64,000 nucleotides of DNA, taken from Prochlorococcus marinus CUG1433 (GTDB lineage: Bacteria; Cyanobacteriota; Cyanobacteriia; PCC-6307; Cyanobiaceae). Under the pieces are notes generated by a model. The model ran no database searches and was not told where the DNA came from. It saw only the letters and a list, made by a program, of their open reading frames with translations. Positions 9,693 through 19,252 of the stretch are shown here, piece after piece (the stretch's first letter is position 1; each line of letters begins with the position of its first letter). The position numbers and the translations under genes were made by a program. The stretch covers positions 434,001 to 498,000 of the forward strand of contig JAEPLN010000001.1 of NCBI GenBank assembly GCA_017644425.1, written 5' to 3'.

Positions 9693-10043
9693 TTATTCTT
9701 TTTCTAATAGGGACCTAATAGATCTTAATTCATCTAATATTTGAGCCAGAATGTTTTGAGCCGCTGAAGAGGGTGTATTAAATACTTCTACAGTAACCTC
9801 TTTAATCCTTAATATATCTTTTGCAAATCTTGCTACCTCGTTAGGGTGGAACATCAAAGGATCCTTTTGGTCAGTCCTAAATTCAGGATTTAATTTTCTT
9901 GGATTAAAGCTAGGGTTTAGATTTCTTAAATCAGTATTTGTATACCTGTAAACAGATGCTCTTGATCGGTTTAAAAATTTTTGAACCTCATCAATTCCAA
10001 CTAATTCCTCTTCAGTAGAAATATTGAGATCTATATTTTCCAT
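9693..10043 (-). CDS. small helix-turn-helix-like protein
   Basis: The 116-residue protein has the segment VGIDEVQKFLNRSRASVYRYTN at about 15-36, which reads like the winged-helix opening of MerR/AlpA/excisionase proteins (a helix that decides DNA recognition after a Ser-Arg-Ala-Ser turn). The C-terminus is amphipathic (ILAQILDELRSIRSLLEKE) and could mediate oligomerisation. It is not flanked by mobile-element genes, so a chromosomal DNA-binding role is more likely than excision. Divergent from proS with a 173-bp gap that may hold both promoters. Function inferred. Confidence 0.65.
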   Translation of the reverse strand: MENIDLNISTEEELVGIDEVQKFLNRSRASVYRYTNTDLRNLNPSFNPRKLNPEFRTDQKDPLMFHPNEVARFAKDILRIKEVTVEVFNTPSSAAQNILAQILDELRSIRSLLEKE

Positions 10044-10216
10044 AACCCTAATAGAATGATTTAGAAATAGTTAACTTTGCTAAGATTTTAAACCTCATTA
10101 CTGAAGAAACTAGCAGAAAGAATATACCTAGACTAGTTGCGTTGAGGGACTCAAGACACTTTTAATTCTTTTTTTATCTTAATTGATAAGATTAGTTATT
10201 ATTATTTATTTTTTGT

Positions 10217-12040
10217 ATGCGCGTGAACACCTCATTTCCTCTGGGGACACTTCGTGACACACCTTCTGAAGCCGAAATCATTTCACATCAACTACTTTTA
10301 AAAGCTGGCTACATTCGCAGAGTTAACAGTGGTATTTATGCATACATGCCAATAATGCTGAGAGTTATTGAAAAAATATCCGCAATAATTGAAAAGGAAC
10401 TAAATACTATTGGCTGCTCTAAATTACTTTTACCTCAACTTCATCCAGCAGAATTATGGAAAAAAAGTGAACGGTGGGAAGGTTATACAGCAGGGGAAGG
10501 GATAATGTTTAATCTGAAAGATAGGCAAGGTAAAGAATTTGGTTTAGGTCCAACTCACGAAGAGGTAATTACAAGTATTGCCTCTGAAATAATAAACTCC
10601 TATAAGCAATTACCTCAATGTTATTATCAAATTCAGACAAAATTTAGAGATGAGATAAGGCCACGATTTGGATTAATGAGAAGTAGAGAATTTATAATGA
10701 AAGATGGTTATTCTTTTCATTCTTCAGGCGAGGATTTAGCTTCATTTTATGAAAAAGTAGGTAAAGCTTATGAAAATATTTTTAAATCTTGCGGGTTGCA
10801 AACGGTAGGTGTTGAAGCAGATAGCGGAGCTATAGGGGGGGCCTCATCAAAAGAATTTATGGTGACTGCAGATGCTGGGGAAGATTCCATATTGTTTACT
10901 CAAAGCGGTTCTTATGCAGCAAATATTGAAAAGGCTGTTTCTATACCATCACCACCTATTCCATTAAAGGATAATATTTCGGGATGGATAGAAACACCTC
11001 AACAAAAAACAATCTTAGAAGTTTGTGAAAATAATGATTTAGACCCAAGTCAAATTGTCAAAGTTGTAGTTTTCTTGGCAAAGTTCGAAAGTAAAGAAGA
11101 AGTTCCAATTCTTGCATGCTTAAGAGGTGATCAATTTATTAATGAAGTAAAGCTTTTTAACTCTTTAAATAAACTAAATAGTTCTAATCTCCTAAATCTT
11201 AAGAAAATTGAGGACAAAAATATTATCGAAAAAAACCTAATTAATTTTCCTTTAGGTTTTATTGGTCCCGACTTAGATAATAATACGATTAAAAAAAGTT
11301 CTAATTGGGACAAAAAATGGATCAGAATAATTGATCATTCTGCTAGTGATCTCTCAAAGTTTATAAGTGGTGGAAATAAAGTTAATTTCCACAAAGTTTT
11401 TCAGAATTTTTCTTTCACTTCACAAGATTATCAAATTGAAGATATCAGAAATGCTAAGGAGGGAGATAAAATAAAAAATGATGATATTGAGTTTCTAGAG
11501 GAAAAAAAAGGGATAGAAATTGGACATATTTTCCAACTAGGGCAAAAATACAGCGAAAAATTAAATGCTAAGTTCTCTGATAAGGATGGTCAATTAAAAA
11601 ATTTATGGATGGGTTGTTACGGAATTGGGGTAACAAGAATAGCCCAAGCAGCTATTGAGCAGAATCATGATCAAAAGGGGATTTGTTGGCCAATCCAGAT
11701 TTCTCCTTTTGAAGTCATTATTATTCCTACAAACCTAAAAGATCCGATTCAAAGAGACATTACTGAGAAAATTTATAATAATCTTTTGATTAATAAAGTT
11801 GACGTCCTTCTTGATGATAGGGACGAAAGAGCGGGGATAAAATTTAAAGATGCAGAATTAATTGGTATCCCTTTTCAGATAATAGTTGGCAGAGATTCTG
11901 CTAAAAATGAAGTCGAACTTTCGTTTAGAAAAAATAATACCAAATTAAAAATTAGTTCCGACAAATTATTTGAAACATTTATTTTCGAATCAGAAATAAT
12001 GTACAATAAATATTCAAAAGATAAATTATTTGGGAGCTAA
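10217..12040 (+). CDS. proS: prolyl-tRNA synthetase, bacterial type
   Basis: The enzyme charges tRNA-Pro with proline. The protein is 607 residues. Class II motif 2 is FRDEIRPRFGLMRSREFIMKD-like near 141-161, followed by the inserted editing region (about 225-410) of bacterial-type ProS. Motif 3 is GCYGIGVTR near 463-471, and an anticodon-binding C-terminal domain starts near 490. The start MRVNTSFPLGTLRDTPSEAE is characteristic of the family. The stop is 3 bp before psb27, so the two genes are probably cotranscribed. Confidence 0.95.
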   Translation: MRVNTSFPLGTLRDTPSEAEIISHQLLLKAGYIRRVNSGIYAYMPIMLRVIEKISAIIEKELNTIGCSKLLLPQLHPAELWKKSERWEGYTAGEGIMFNLKDRQGKEFGLGPTHEEVITSIASEIINSYKQLPQCYYQIQTKFRDEIRPRFGLMRSREFIMKDGYSFHSSGEDLASFYEKVGKAYENIFKSCGLQTVGVEADSGAIGGASSKEFMVTADAGEDSILFTQSGSYAANIEKAVSIPSPPIPLKDNISGWIETPQQKTILEVCENNDLDPSQIVKVVVFLAKFESKEEVPILACLRGDQFINEVKLFNSLNKLNSSNLLNLKKIEDKNIIEKNLINFPLGFIGPDLDNNTIKKSSNWDKKWIRIIDHSASDLSKFISGGNKVNFHKVFQNFSFTSQDYQIEDIRNAKEGDKIKNDDIEFLEEKKGIEIGHIFQLGQKYSEKLNAKFSDKDGQLKNLWMGCYGIGVTRIAQAAIEQNHDQKGICWPIQISPFEVIIIPTNLKDPIQRDITEKIYNNLLINKVDVLLDDRDERAGIKFKDAELIGIPFQIIVGRDSAKNEVELSFRKNNTKLKISSDKLFETFIFESEIMYNKYSKDKLFGS

Positions 12041-12043
12041 GTT

Positions 12044-12481
12044 ATGTTACTGAAACATACATATGAGTTTATTTTCAAGAATCTTACCAAGGCTATATCT
12101 TTTTCTCTATCAATAATTGTTGTTTTTACATTATTTAATTCCCCGTCCTTAGCGGTAAAAACCTCAATGACAGGCGACTATGCAAAAGATACGATTTCAG
12201 TTGTTAAAACACTACAAACAGCCGTTGATACTCCAAAAGATTCTCCAAATAAAGATGAAGTAAGAAATGAAGCTCTTATCCTCATAACTGACTACATTTC
12301 TAGGTATAGAAATAGAGGGATGGTGAACAAAACTCAATCATTTACTACTATGCAAACAGCATTAAATGCTATGGCTGGCCATTACAAAAACTTTGCAACT
12401 AGACCATTACCAGATAAACTTAAAGAGCGTCTAACAAAAGAATTTTCTCTCGCTGAAAAAATGGTCCTCAGAGAAAGTTAA
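12044..12481 (+). CDS. psb27: photosystem II assembly protein Psb27
   Basis: Psb27 binds CP43 on the lumenal side during photosystem II assembly and repair. The 145 residues have a signal peptide (hydrophobic 18-33, SPSLA at 33-37) and a helical mature domain with SMTGDYAKDTISVVKTL, ALILITDYISRYRN and FTTMQTALNAMAGHY, all as in the family. In many cyanobacteria the precursor has a lipobox cysteine. Here there is no cysteine at all, so the protein looks like a signal peptidase I substrate cut after Ala37 rather than a lipoprotein. It lies 3 bp after proS. Confidence 0.92.
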   Translation: MLLKHTYEFIFKNLTKAISFSLSIIVVFTLFNSPSLAVKTSMTGDYAKDTISVVKTLQTAVDTPKDSPNKDEVRNEALILITDYISRYRNRGMVNKTQSFTTMQTALNAMAGHYKNFATRPLPDKLKERLTKEFSLAEKMVLRES

Positions 12482-12508
12482 TACAATTCATTTACTTTTT
12501 AAAAGTAA

Positions 12509-13873
<1,365 letters not shown>

Positions 13874-13887
13874 TTTAATTACAAATA

Positions 13888-14889
13888 ATGAGGGAATCGT
13901 TCAGACATTTTGAACATAAAAAAGTTGATCTCATTGGTCTCGGGAACGCAATAGTAGATATTATTGTAAATATTGAAGATAAGTTTCTTGAGATAAATAA
14001 TCTGGATAAAGGATCAATGAATCTAATTAATTCTGATGAATCTCAGAGATTGTTAGAAAATTGCAAAGTTATAAAACAAATTTCAGGTGGTTCCTCAGCA
14101 AATACTGTCGTTTCTTTAGCAGAATTAGGCAATCATGTACAGTTCATAGGAAGAGTGAAAAATGATCAATTTGGTAATTTCTTTTCTGACGATATAAAAA
14201 AAAGTAAAACTATATTTAATACTCCACCAACTATTGCAGGTGCTCCAACAGCTCATTCAATCATTTTTGTTACACCTGATGCACAAAGAACTATGTGCAC
14301 TTACCTAGGAGCATCTGTAGAGTTTGAGCCGAAAGACATTGACTTTACTGTAATTAAGGAAAGTAAATACTTATATTTAGAAGGATATTTATGGGACAGC
14401 GAATTAGCTAAAAAAGCTTTTATTAAGGCAGCCCAAATTGCAAAACAATCTAATACAAAAATAATCCTTTCTTTGTCTGATTCATTTTGTGTAGATAGGC
14501 ATCGTGAGAGTTTCTTGGAATTAATTTATGAATATGTAGATATCGTTTTTTGTAATGAATCCGAGGTATTAAGTCTATTTAAAAATGATAAATTAGAAAA
14601 CTGCCAAGAAGACCTATCTACCTTATGTGAATTAGTCATAGTAACTCTGGGAAGAAATGGTTCTCTCATAGTTAATACAAACAATGTTGAAATAATTGAG
14701 TCAATAACGAAAGGCAAGATTATTGATACTACAGGAGCGGGAGATATCTACGCGGGAGGATTTATCCATGGATTAATAAACAATTGTTCCCTCAAAAAAT
14801 GCGGAGAGATAGCATCAATTTGTGCGGGGCAAATAATTACGCAATTAGGATCTAGATCAGATATTGATCTTAAAAAGTTAATAAAATAG
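13888..14889 (+). CDS. PfkB-family carbohydrate/nucleoside kinase
   Basis: The 333-residue protein has the ribokinase-like fold. LIGLGNAIVDIIVNIED opens the domain, ISGGSSANTVVSLAELG near residues 70-87 is the first PfkB signature, and DTTGAGDIYAGGF near 279-291 is the second, with the catalytic Asp in GAGD. Adenosine kinase-like members share the N-terminal GLGNAIVD pattern, and the position 14 bp after purA supports a purine-nucleoside role, but sugar kinases cannot be excluded. Cotranscription with purA is likely. Confidence 0.85.
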   Translation: MRESFRHFEHKKVDLIGLGNAIVDIIVNIEDKFLEINNLDKGSMNLINSDESQRLLENCKVIKQISGGSSANTVVSLAELGNHVQFIGRVKNDQFGNFFSDDIKKSKTIFNTPPTIAGAPTAHSIIFVTPDAQRTMCTYLGASVEFEPKDIDFTVIKESKYLYLEGYLWDSELAKKAFIKAAQIAKQSNTKIILSLSDSFCVDRHRESFLELIYEYVDIVFCNESEVLSLFKNDKLENCQEDLSTLCELVIVTLGRNGSLIVNTNNVEIIESITKGKIIDTTGAGDIYAGGFIHGLINNCSLKKCGEIASICAGQIITQLGSRSDIDLKKLIK

Positions 14890-14895
14890 ATTTAA

Positions 14896-15201
14896 TCAAA
14901 TAGTCTTATTCAACCAATCATAATATTTCATCTCAGCATTGTATTTTTTGTAAATAATTTGAGGGACATTATATGTGGAATTTTTATTTACGAAATCAAT
15001 TAAACAATCTTTAAATTCTAGTTTACTTTTTATTATGATTTCAAACTCTTTAGTTTCTTCAATATCATCATTCCACTTATAAATTGAAAAAATTTGCTTT
15101 ATCGAAACACAAGCTGCAAGTTTATTTTGTATTAATAATTTAGCCATTAGCAAAGCATTTGCGTTACTTGATTCAGTTGTGATCATAACTAATACTTCCA
15201 T
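14896..15201 (-). CDS. cutA: CutA-family divalent-cation tolerance protein
   Basis: The product has 101 residues, close to the usual CutA length. The motifs are ITTESSNANALLMAKLLIQNKLAACVSI, IYKWNDDIEETKEFEIIIKSK and YNVPQIIYKKYNAEMKYYDWL, which follow the CutA ferredoxin-like trimeric fold. CutA proteins bind metal ions; their physiological role is not settled. It converges on the PfkB gene with 6 bp between stops and lies 13 bp downstream of cobK on the same strand. Confidence 0.92.
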   Translation of the reverse strand: MEVLVMITTESSNANALLMAKLLIQNKLAACVSIKQIFSIYKWNDDIEETKEFEIIIKSKLEFKDCLIDFVNKNSTYNVPQIIYKKYNAEMKYYDWLNKTI

Positions 15202-15214
15202 AATGAATTAAACA

Positions 15215-16012
15215 TCAATATTTTTTAATTATGTGATTTATCAAATCTTGATATTGATCAAAAGAGTAAGAATAATCATTTTTAAGTTTCGGCCTTTTAA
15301 CCAAAAATAACTTCATTTTACTTCCAGAAACTATACTCTCCCAGTTTTTCTGAGAATAACTTCCAGATTCTCTACATAAAACATAATCTATCTCCCAAAA
15401 ATCACAAAGTTTTTTTTCTAAAATGCTTTTATTATTTTTACTCGGTTCAAGTATTGCTATGTTTGAATTTTGAATACATGATCCAAAAGCTTTAGTTATA
15501 CTCTCATAAGTTGGAAGTACCCTGGTAAATACATTTGCTCTACAATTCATATAATGATTAGCTGTATCGTTAAGGAATCTTGATCCTATTGCAAGAAGAA
15601 TATTCTTATTCTCAATATCAACGTTATTTATATCCTTTAGATCCTCAATGTAAAAAAAATTATTAGTATTATTTATGATAGATTTCCTCTCAAATAGTAA
15701 AAGAGGTGTATTAATCTCTTTACATGCATTATTAAGATTTTTAGAAATTATTACCGCAAACGGATGAGTAGCATCTACAACGCATGTGATTTTATTTTTA
15801 TTTATGAAATTAATTATTTGATCTTTATTATTTAATTTCCCCGTAATGATATGTAACTTTGGATTCTCAATATAAGCTTGCCCTGCTTTATAAGTTAAAA
15901 CACTTGCAAAGACTGAATAATTTAGTTCAAGAAGCCTATTAGCTATTACAGGTCCATCCGAAGTTCCTGATAGGATCCAAACATTTTTATAGCAATTTCC
16001 TTGATTCTGCAT
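15215..16012 (-). CDS. cobK: precorrin-6A reductase
   Basis: CobK reduces precorrin-6A in the aerobic/anaerobic cobalamin ring pathway using NADPH. The 265-residue protein has VWILSGTSDGPVIANRLLE at the N-terminus (nucleotide-binding turn), a DATHPFAVIISKNLNNAC segment near residues 90-107 and CRESGSYSQKN near the C-terminus, all characteristic of CobK/CbiJ. Another cobalamin gene, cobM, lies elsewhere in the window at 53187-53942, so the pathway genes are scattered. It is divergent from ssb with 28 bp between starts. Confidence 0.9.
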   Translation of the reverse strand: MQNQGNCYKNVWILSGTSDGPVIANRLLELNYSVFASVLTYKAGQAYIENPKLHIITGKLNNKDQIINFINKNKITCVVDATHPFAVIISKNLNNACKEINTPLLLFERKSIINNTNNFFYIEDLKDINNVDIENKNILLAIGSRFLNDTANHYMNCRANVFTRVLPTYESITKAFGSCIQNSNIAILEPSKNNKSILEKKLCDFWEIDYVLCRESGSYSQKNWESIVSGSKMKLFLVKRPKLKNDYSYSFDQYQDLINHIIKKY

Positions 16013-16040
16013 CAGTATGTCTTTAATTAAATAGTAAGAA

Positions 16041-16466
16041 ATGAATCATTGTTTAATTCAGGCGGTCATTAATAGCGCTCCCAAGATGAGGTATACAAAA
16101 GAAAACCAAACTCCAATTGCAGAAATGATTGTTAATTTTAAAGGATTACGTAGTGAAGATCCAACCAGAGATCTCAAGATCATAGGATGGGGGAATATTG
16201 CCCAAGAAATGGTAGATGAACTAAAGGAGGGGCAAAATATTGTTATTGAGGGACGTCTAAAGATGAATTCTGTCACTAGAAAAGACGGAACGAAAGAAAA
16301 GCAACCAGAACTAACAGCTTCAAAAATTCATCAAATATCGCCTTTTGATGTTATTAAATCTGATCAAAAAGAAAATAATGAGTCATTTGAAAAAAAAGAA
16401 AGTCCCAAAAATTCAAGTTGGGATAGTTCACCTTTAGTGCCTGAGGTTGACGAAATACCTTTTTAA
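16041..16466 (+). CDS. ssb: single-stranded DNA-binding protein
   Basis: The 141 residues hold one OB fold: NHCLIQAVINSAPKMRYTKENQTPIAEMIVNF, LKIIGWGNIAQEMVDELKEGQNIVIEGRL. A flexible, charged linker (about 105-130) ends in the acidic tip VDEIPF that recruits partner proteins such as PriA in other bacteria. It protects ssDNA during replication and repair. It converges on a 60-residue gene with a single base between the stop codons. Confidence 0.92.
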   Translation: MNHCLIQAVINSAPKMRYTKENQTPIAEMIVNFKGLRSEDPTRDLKIIGWGNIAQEMVDELKEGQNIVIEGRLKMNSVTRKDGTKEKQPELTASKIHQISPFDVIKSDQKENNESFEKKESPKNSSWDSSPLVPEVDEIPF

Positions 16467-16467
16467 A

Positions 16468-16650
16468 TCAAATATCAACATTATTTTCTTGAACACTTAT
16501 AATTAACTTGCTTATTTTTCTTTCAAGTGCAGCAAGTTCGCTTCTAATTTCTGGCCATTTACCCTTATCAAGATTTTCTAATAGCCATGCTCTATCTTGA
16601 TCAAGTTTAAAAATTAAATCTCCTTGATTTGCAGTATTAGGATCTTGCAT
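16468..16650 (-). CDS. short hypothetical protein
   Basis: This 60-residue product (MQDPNTANQGDLIFKLDQDR start) is strongly charged and predicted helical, with a LAALERKISKLIISVQEN end that could form a short coiled coil. No domain or membrane segment is seen. It starts 42 bp from the divergent DUF2854 gene and ends against ssb. I recall no function. Length and a plausible amino-acid composition support a real gene, but the evidence is limited. Confidence 0.6.
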   Translation of the reverse strand: MQDPNTANQGDLIFKLDQDRAWLLENLDKGKWPEIRSELAALERKISKLIISVQENNVDI

Positions 16651-16692
16651 AATACTTGTTAGACAATTTAAAACTCATTCTACTAAATCAAA

Positions 16693-17223
16693 ATGAAGAA
16701 ATACCTATCGCCTGGAAACTTAATCGTAACCGCTGGGGGTATATTAGCTTTTGTAGGAATGACTGCTTATTTTACAGACTCAGTAAATTTAAGTGTACCT
16801 ACTTTTTTTTATGGAGTACCTATTTTTTTAATTGGATTAGGTTTAAAGACTTCCGAAATACCTCCTGTAGAATTGTTTGACAAGACAAATTTTGCGACAA
16901 ATAAATTTAATAGACCAAAAGAATTAACAGCACTAGTTAAAGATGTCACAAGATGGAGATATGGGATAAAAGCTCATCTTGAATCTTCATTAGAATCTCT
17001 AAATTTGTGGGACGAGGATAATCCCCCTCAACTAAAAGAAATCGAAGAAATTACAAAGGAAGAAAAAAATGGTCTAAGAATGCGTTTCGTATTAAACGCT
17101 GTCCCTCTAGAAAAATGGATTGAAAAACAAGAAAGATTAAACAGGTTTTTCGTTAAAGGTCTTGAATCAGAATTTATTATCGACGATAATAAAAAAGAAT
17201 TTGATTTTATTCTCTTTTATTGA
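16693..17223 (+). CDS. DUF2854 family membrane protein
   Basis: The product has 176 residues. Two hydrophobic segments come first (about 9-28, LIVTAGGILAFVGMTAYF, and 36-52, TFFYGVPIFLIGLGL), followed by a soluble domain with WRYGIKAHLESSLESLNLWDEDNPP and the hydrophobic end FDFILFY. This matches the cyanobacterial/plastid DUF2854 family, whose function is unknown. It lies 64 bp upstream of argB on the same strand. The overlapping frame starting at 16656 is a shadow. Confidence 0.8.
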   Translation: MKKYLSPGNLIVTAGGILAFVGMTAYFTDSVNLSVPTFFYGVPIFLIGLGLKTSEIPPVELFDKTNFATNKFNRPKELTALVKDVTRWRYGIKAHLESSLESLNLWDEDNPPQLKEIEEITKEEKNGLRMRFVLNAVPLEKWIEKQERLNRFFVKGLESEFIIDDNKKEFDFILFY

Positions 17224-17287
17224 ATATAGGGATATATTTGTAAAAACCTAATTTTTCAATTCAATCAAGTTTTAATGAATTTTAATA

Positions 17288-18139
17288 ATGAATGATTCTC
17301 AAAGAGTATCAATATTAAGCGAAGCACTCCCATATATACAAAGTTTCTCAGGTAGAAAAATTGTTATCAAGTATGGTGGCTCTGTTATGGAAAATGATAA
17401 TTTAAAAAATGCTTTTTTTAGAGACATAGCACTTTTATCAACCGTTGGGGTTTGTCCGATAGTAATTCATGGAGGTGGACCCGAGATTAATAATTGGTTA
17501 AAGAAATTAGAAATATCTCCTAAATTCGAAAATGGATTAAGAGTTACTGATCAAAAAACAATGGAAATTGTCGAGATGGTTCTAATGGGTAGAGTTAACA
17601 AACAAATTGTAAAAGGCATTAATAAAACTGGATCTTTAGCTGTAGGAATATCAGGTCTTGATGGCAACTTAATTCAATCTAGAGAACTAGGAGATGGCAG
17701 CCATGGGTTGGTGGGAGAGGTTACAAAAATCAATCCAGAGATATTAGATCCTCTTATTTCTAAAGGATATATCCCCATTATTTCTAGTATTGGATCAACC
17801 ATAGAAGGTATTTCCCATAATATTAATGCAGATTTTGTTGCTGGAGAAATTGCTGCTTCAATAAATGCAGAAAAACTTATTCTTCTTACTGATACTCAAG
17901 GTATTTTAAAAGAAAAAGATAACAAAAATAGTCTTATTGAAAAAACGAATCTCAAAGAGGCAAGAGATTTTATTGATAAAAAAATTGTGACTGAAGGTAT
18001 GATTCCAAAGACAGAATGCTGCATAAGAGCTTTAGCACAAGGAGTCAAAGCAGCTCACATAATCGATGGGAGAATAGAACATTCATTACTTCTTGAGATT
18101 TTTACAAATTCTGGAATAGGCACAATGATAGTCGCCTAA
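17288..18139 (+). CDS. argB: acetylglutamate kinase
   Basis: ArgB phosphorylates N-acetylglutamate, the controlled step of arginine synthesis in cyanobacteria, where the signal protein PII binds it under nitrogen excess. The 283-residue protein has VIKYGGSVM (27-35), [13 protein letters not shown] (57-69), [19 protein letters not shown] and [12 protein letters not shown], which are the nucleotide- and substrate-binding elements. A long N-terminal helix is present as in PII-regulated arginine-feedback forms. The next gene starts 3 bp after its stop. Confidence 0.95.
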   Translation: MNDSQRVSILSEALPYIQSFSGRKIVIKYGGSVMENDNLKNAFFRDIALLSTVGVCPIVIHGGGPEINNWLKKLEISPKFENGLRVTDQKTMEIVEMVLMGRVNKQIVKGINKTGSLAVGISGLDGNLIQSRELGDGSHGLVGEVTKINPEILDPLISKGYIPIISSIGSTIEGISHNINADFVAGEIAASINAEKLILLTDTQGILKEKDNKNSLIEKTNLKEARDFIDKKIVTEGMIPKTECCIRALAQGVKAAHIIDGRIEHSLLLEIFTNSGIGTMIVA

Positions 18140-18142
18140 CCT

Positions 18143-19252
18143 ATGAAAACTTATGAGCAAGTTTTAGAGACAGTAGAACTTGCTTTAGCTAAAGGTGAGT
18201 ATCATTATTGTATTGAATTTCTTTTGCCCAAAATTGAATCATTTCCTTTATCAAGCAAAGAGGGGGTAAATTTAAGAACAATTTTAATTACTGCTCTTTG
18301 TGGAGTTAATAAAAAGGAAGAGGCTAAAAGATTTTGTAAAGAACTTCTAAAATCTTACGATAATAAGACGAGAGAAAATGCAAAATATTTGATGGAAGTT
18401 ATAGATTCTCCTGACATTAAAAAGCCAGAAAATTGGAACGTACAGTTTGAAAGCGAACCATCATTAAATAAAAAATCTCTTAACTCACTTCGCAAAAAAA
18501 AAGAAGTTTTGCAGAAAAAGAAATTTATTAATGTTACCGAGACTCCGACTGGTGAAACAAAACCGTTTCAGAAAGGCTTTTCACTTATCATTTTTTTAAT
18601 TTTATTATTATTAATTCCACTCCTAAGTGGCTGCGTTAAAGTTGAGGATACACTTGATCTTGGTGAACTTGATTCAATAACCAATAATTTAGTTATAGAA
18701 AGCAAATACATAAAGAAATTTCCTTGGCAATTAAAATTTGAAGAGAAGATCAAAGATATTTTTCCTAATGCAGAAATTGAACAAGACGAATCAACCTTTT
18801 CTTTGAAACATAAAAATCTCAATCTTGAAGATACAAAGCATGTTCTTAAAATCACCCAAAATACCGCTGGAGAGTTAGCGGGAGGATCAACAAATATAGA
18901 AATTAATACTACTCAAAAAAACTTCATTTTTTTTAAAAAATACTTTTACAGGTTAGATTTGGATCTAAGTTCAATTCAAGGTGTAGATAATTTAGAACTC
19001 ATTTTCAAAATTATTCATCCTAATAAAGCTAATGTTACTGGTAAAAATAATTCAAATTTAGAAATTACAAAAAATCAAATCATTTGGAATTTAAATCAAG
19101 GACAACTAAATAGTCTTGAATTTTCTTTCTGGAGTCTCAACAAACTTTTGATTGGAATATCTATTATTTTAATATTTATAATTATGGCTTATTTATTAAG
19201 ATTCTATAGATTTCAATTAGGTACAGATTTACCTCAACTTCCATCAAAGTAA
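18143..19252 (+). CDS. DUF3153-type protein fused to an N-terminal helical domain, internal lipobox
   Basis: The 369 residues fall into parts: a cytoplasmic-looking helical region (1-90) resembling tetratricopeptide hairpins (LALAKGEYHYCIEFLLPKIE), a Lys-rich linker (105-145), a hydrophobic run FSLIIFLILLLLIPLLSGC (146-164) ending in a lipobox-like LSGC with Cys164, a beta-rich domain of DUF3153 type, and a C-terminal membrane helix (334-354). In typical DUF3153 proteins, as I recall, the lipobox is at the extreme N-terminus. Here it would be internal, so either a long signal precedes lipid attachment or the cysteine is not processed. Function unknown. Cotranscribed with argB (3 bp gap). Confidence 0.72.
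   Translation: MKTYEQVLETVELALAKGEYHYCIEFLLPKIESFPLSSKEGVNLRTILITALCGVNKKEEAKRFCKELLKSYDNKTRENAKYLMEVIDSPDIKKPENWNVQFESEPSLNKKSLNSLRKKKEVLQKKKFINVTETPTGETKPFQKGFSLIIFLILLLLIPLLSGCVKVEDTLDLGELDSITNNLVIESKYIKKFPWQLKFEEKIKDIFPNAEIEQDESTFSLKHKNLNLEDTKHVLKITQNTAGELAGGSTNIEINTTQKNFIFFKKYFYRLDLDLSSIQGVDNLELIFKIIHPNKANVTGKNNSNLEITKNQIIWNLNQGQLNSLEFSFWSLNKLLIGISIILIFIIMAYLLRFYRFQLGTDLPQLPSK

Noticed and set aside
9693-10043. Resolvase or excisionase of a mobile element
   Set aside because: Only a short HTH-like motif is present and no recombinase catalytic residues or partner genes are near.
16656-16880. Open frame with aromatic-rich sequence at the start of the DUF2854 gene
   Set aside because: It overlaps a well-supported membrane protein in another frame and has no family resemblance.
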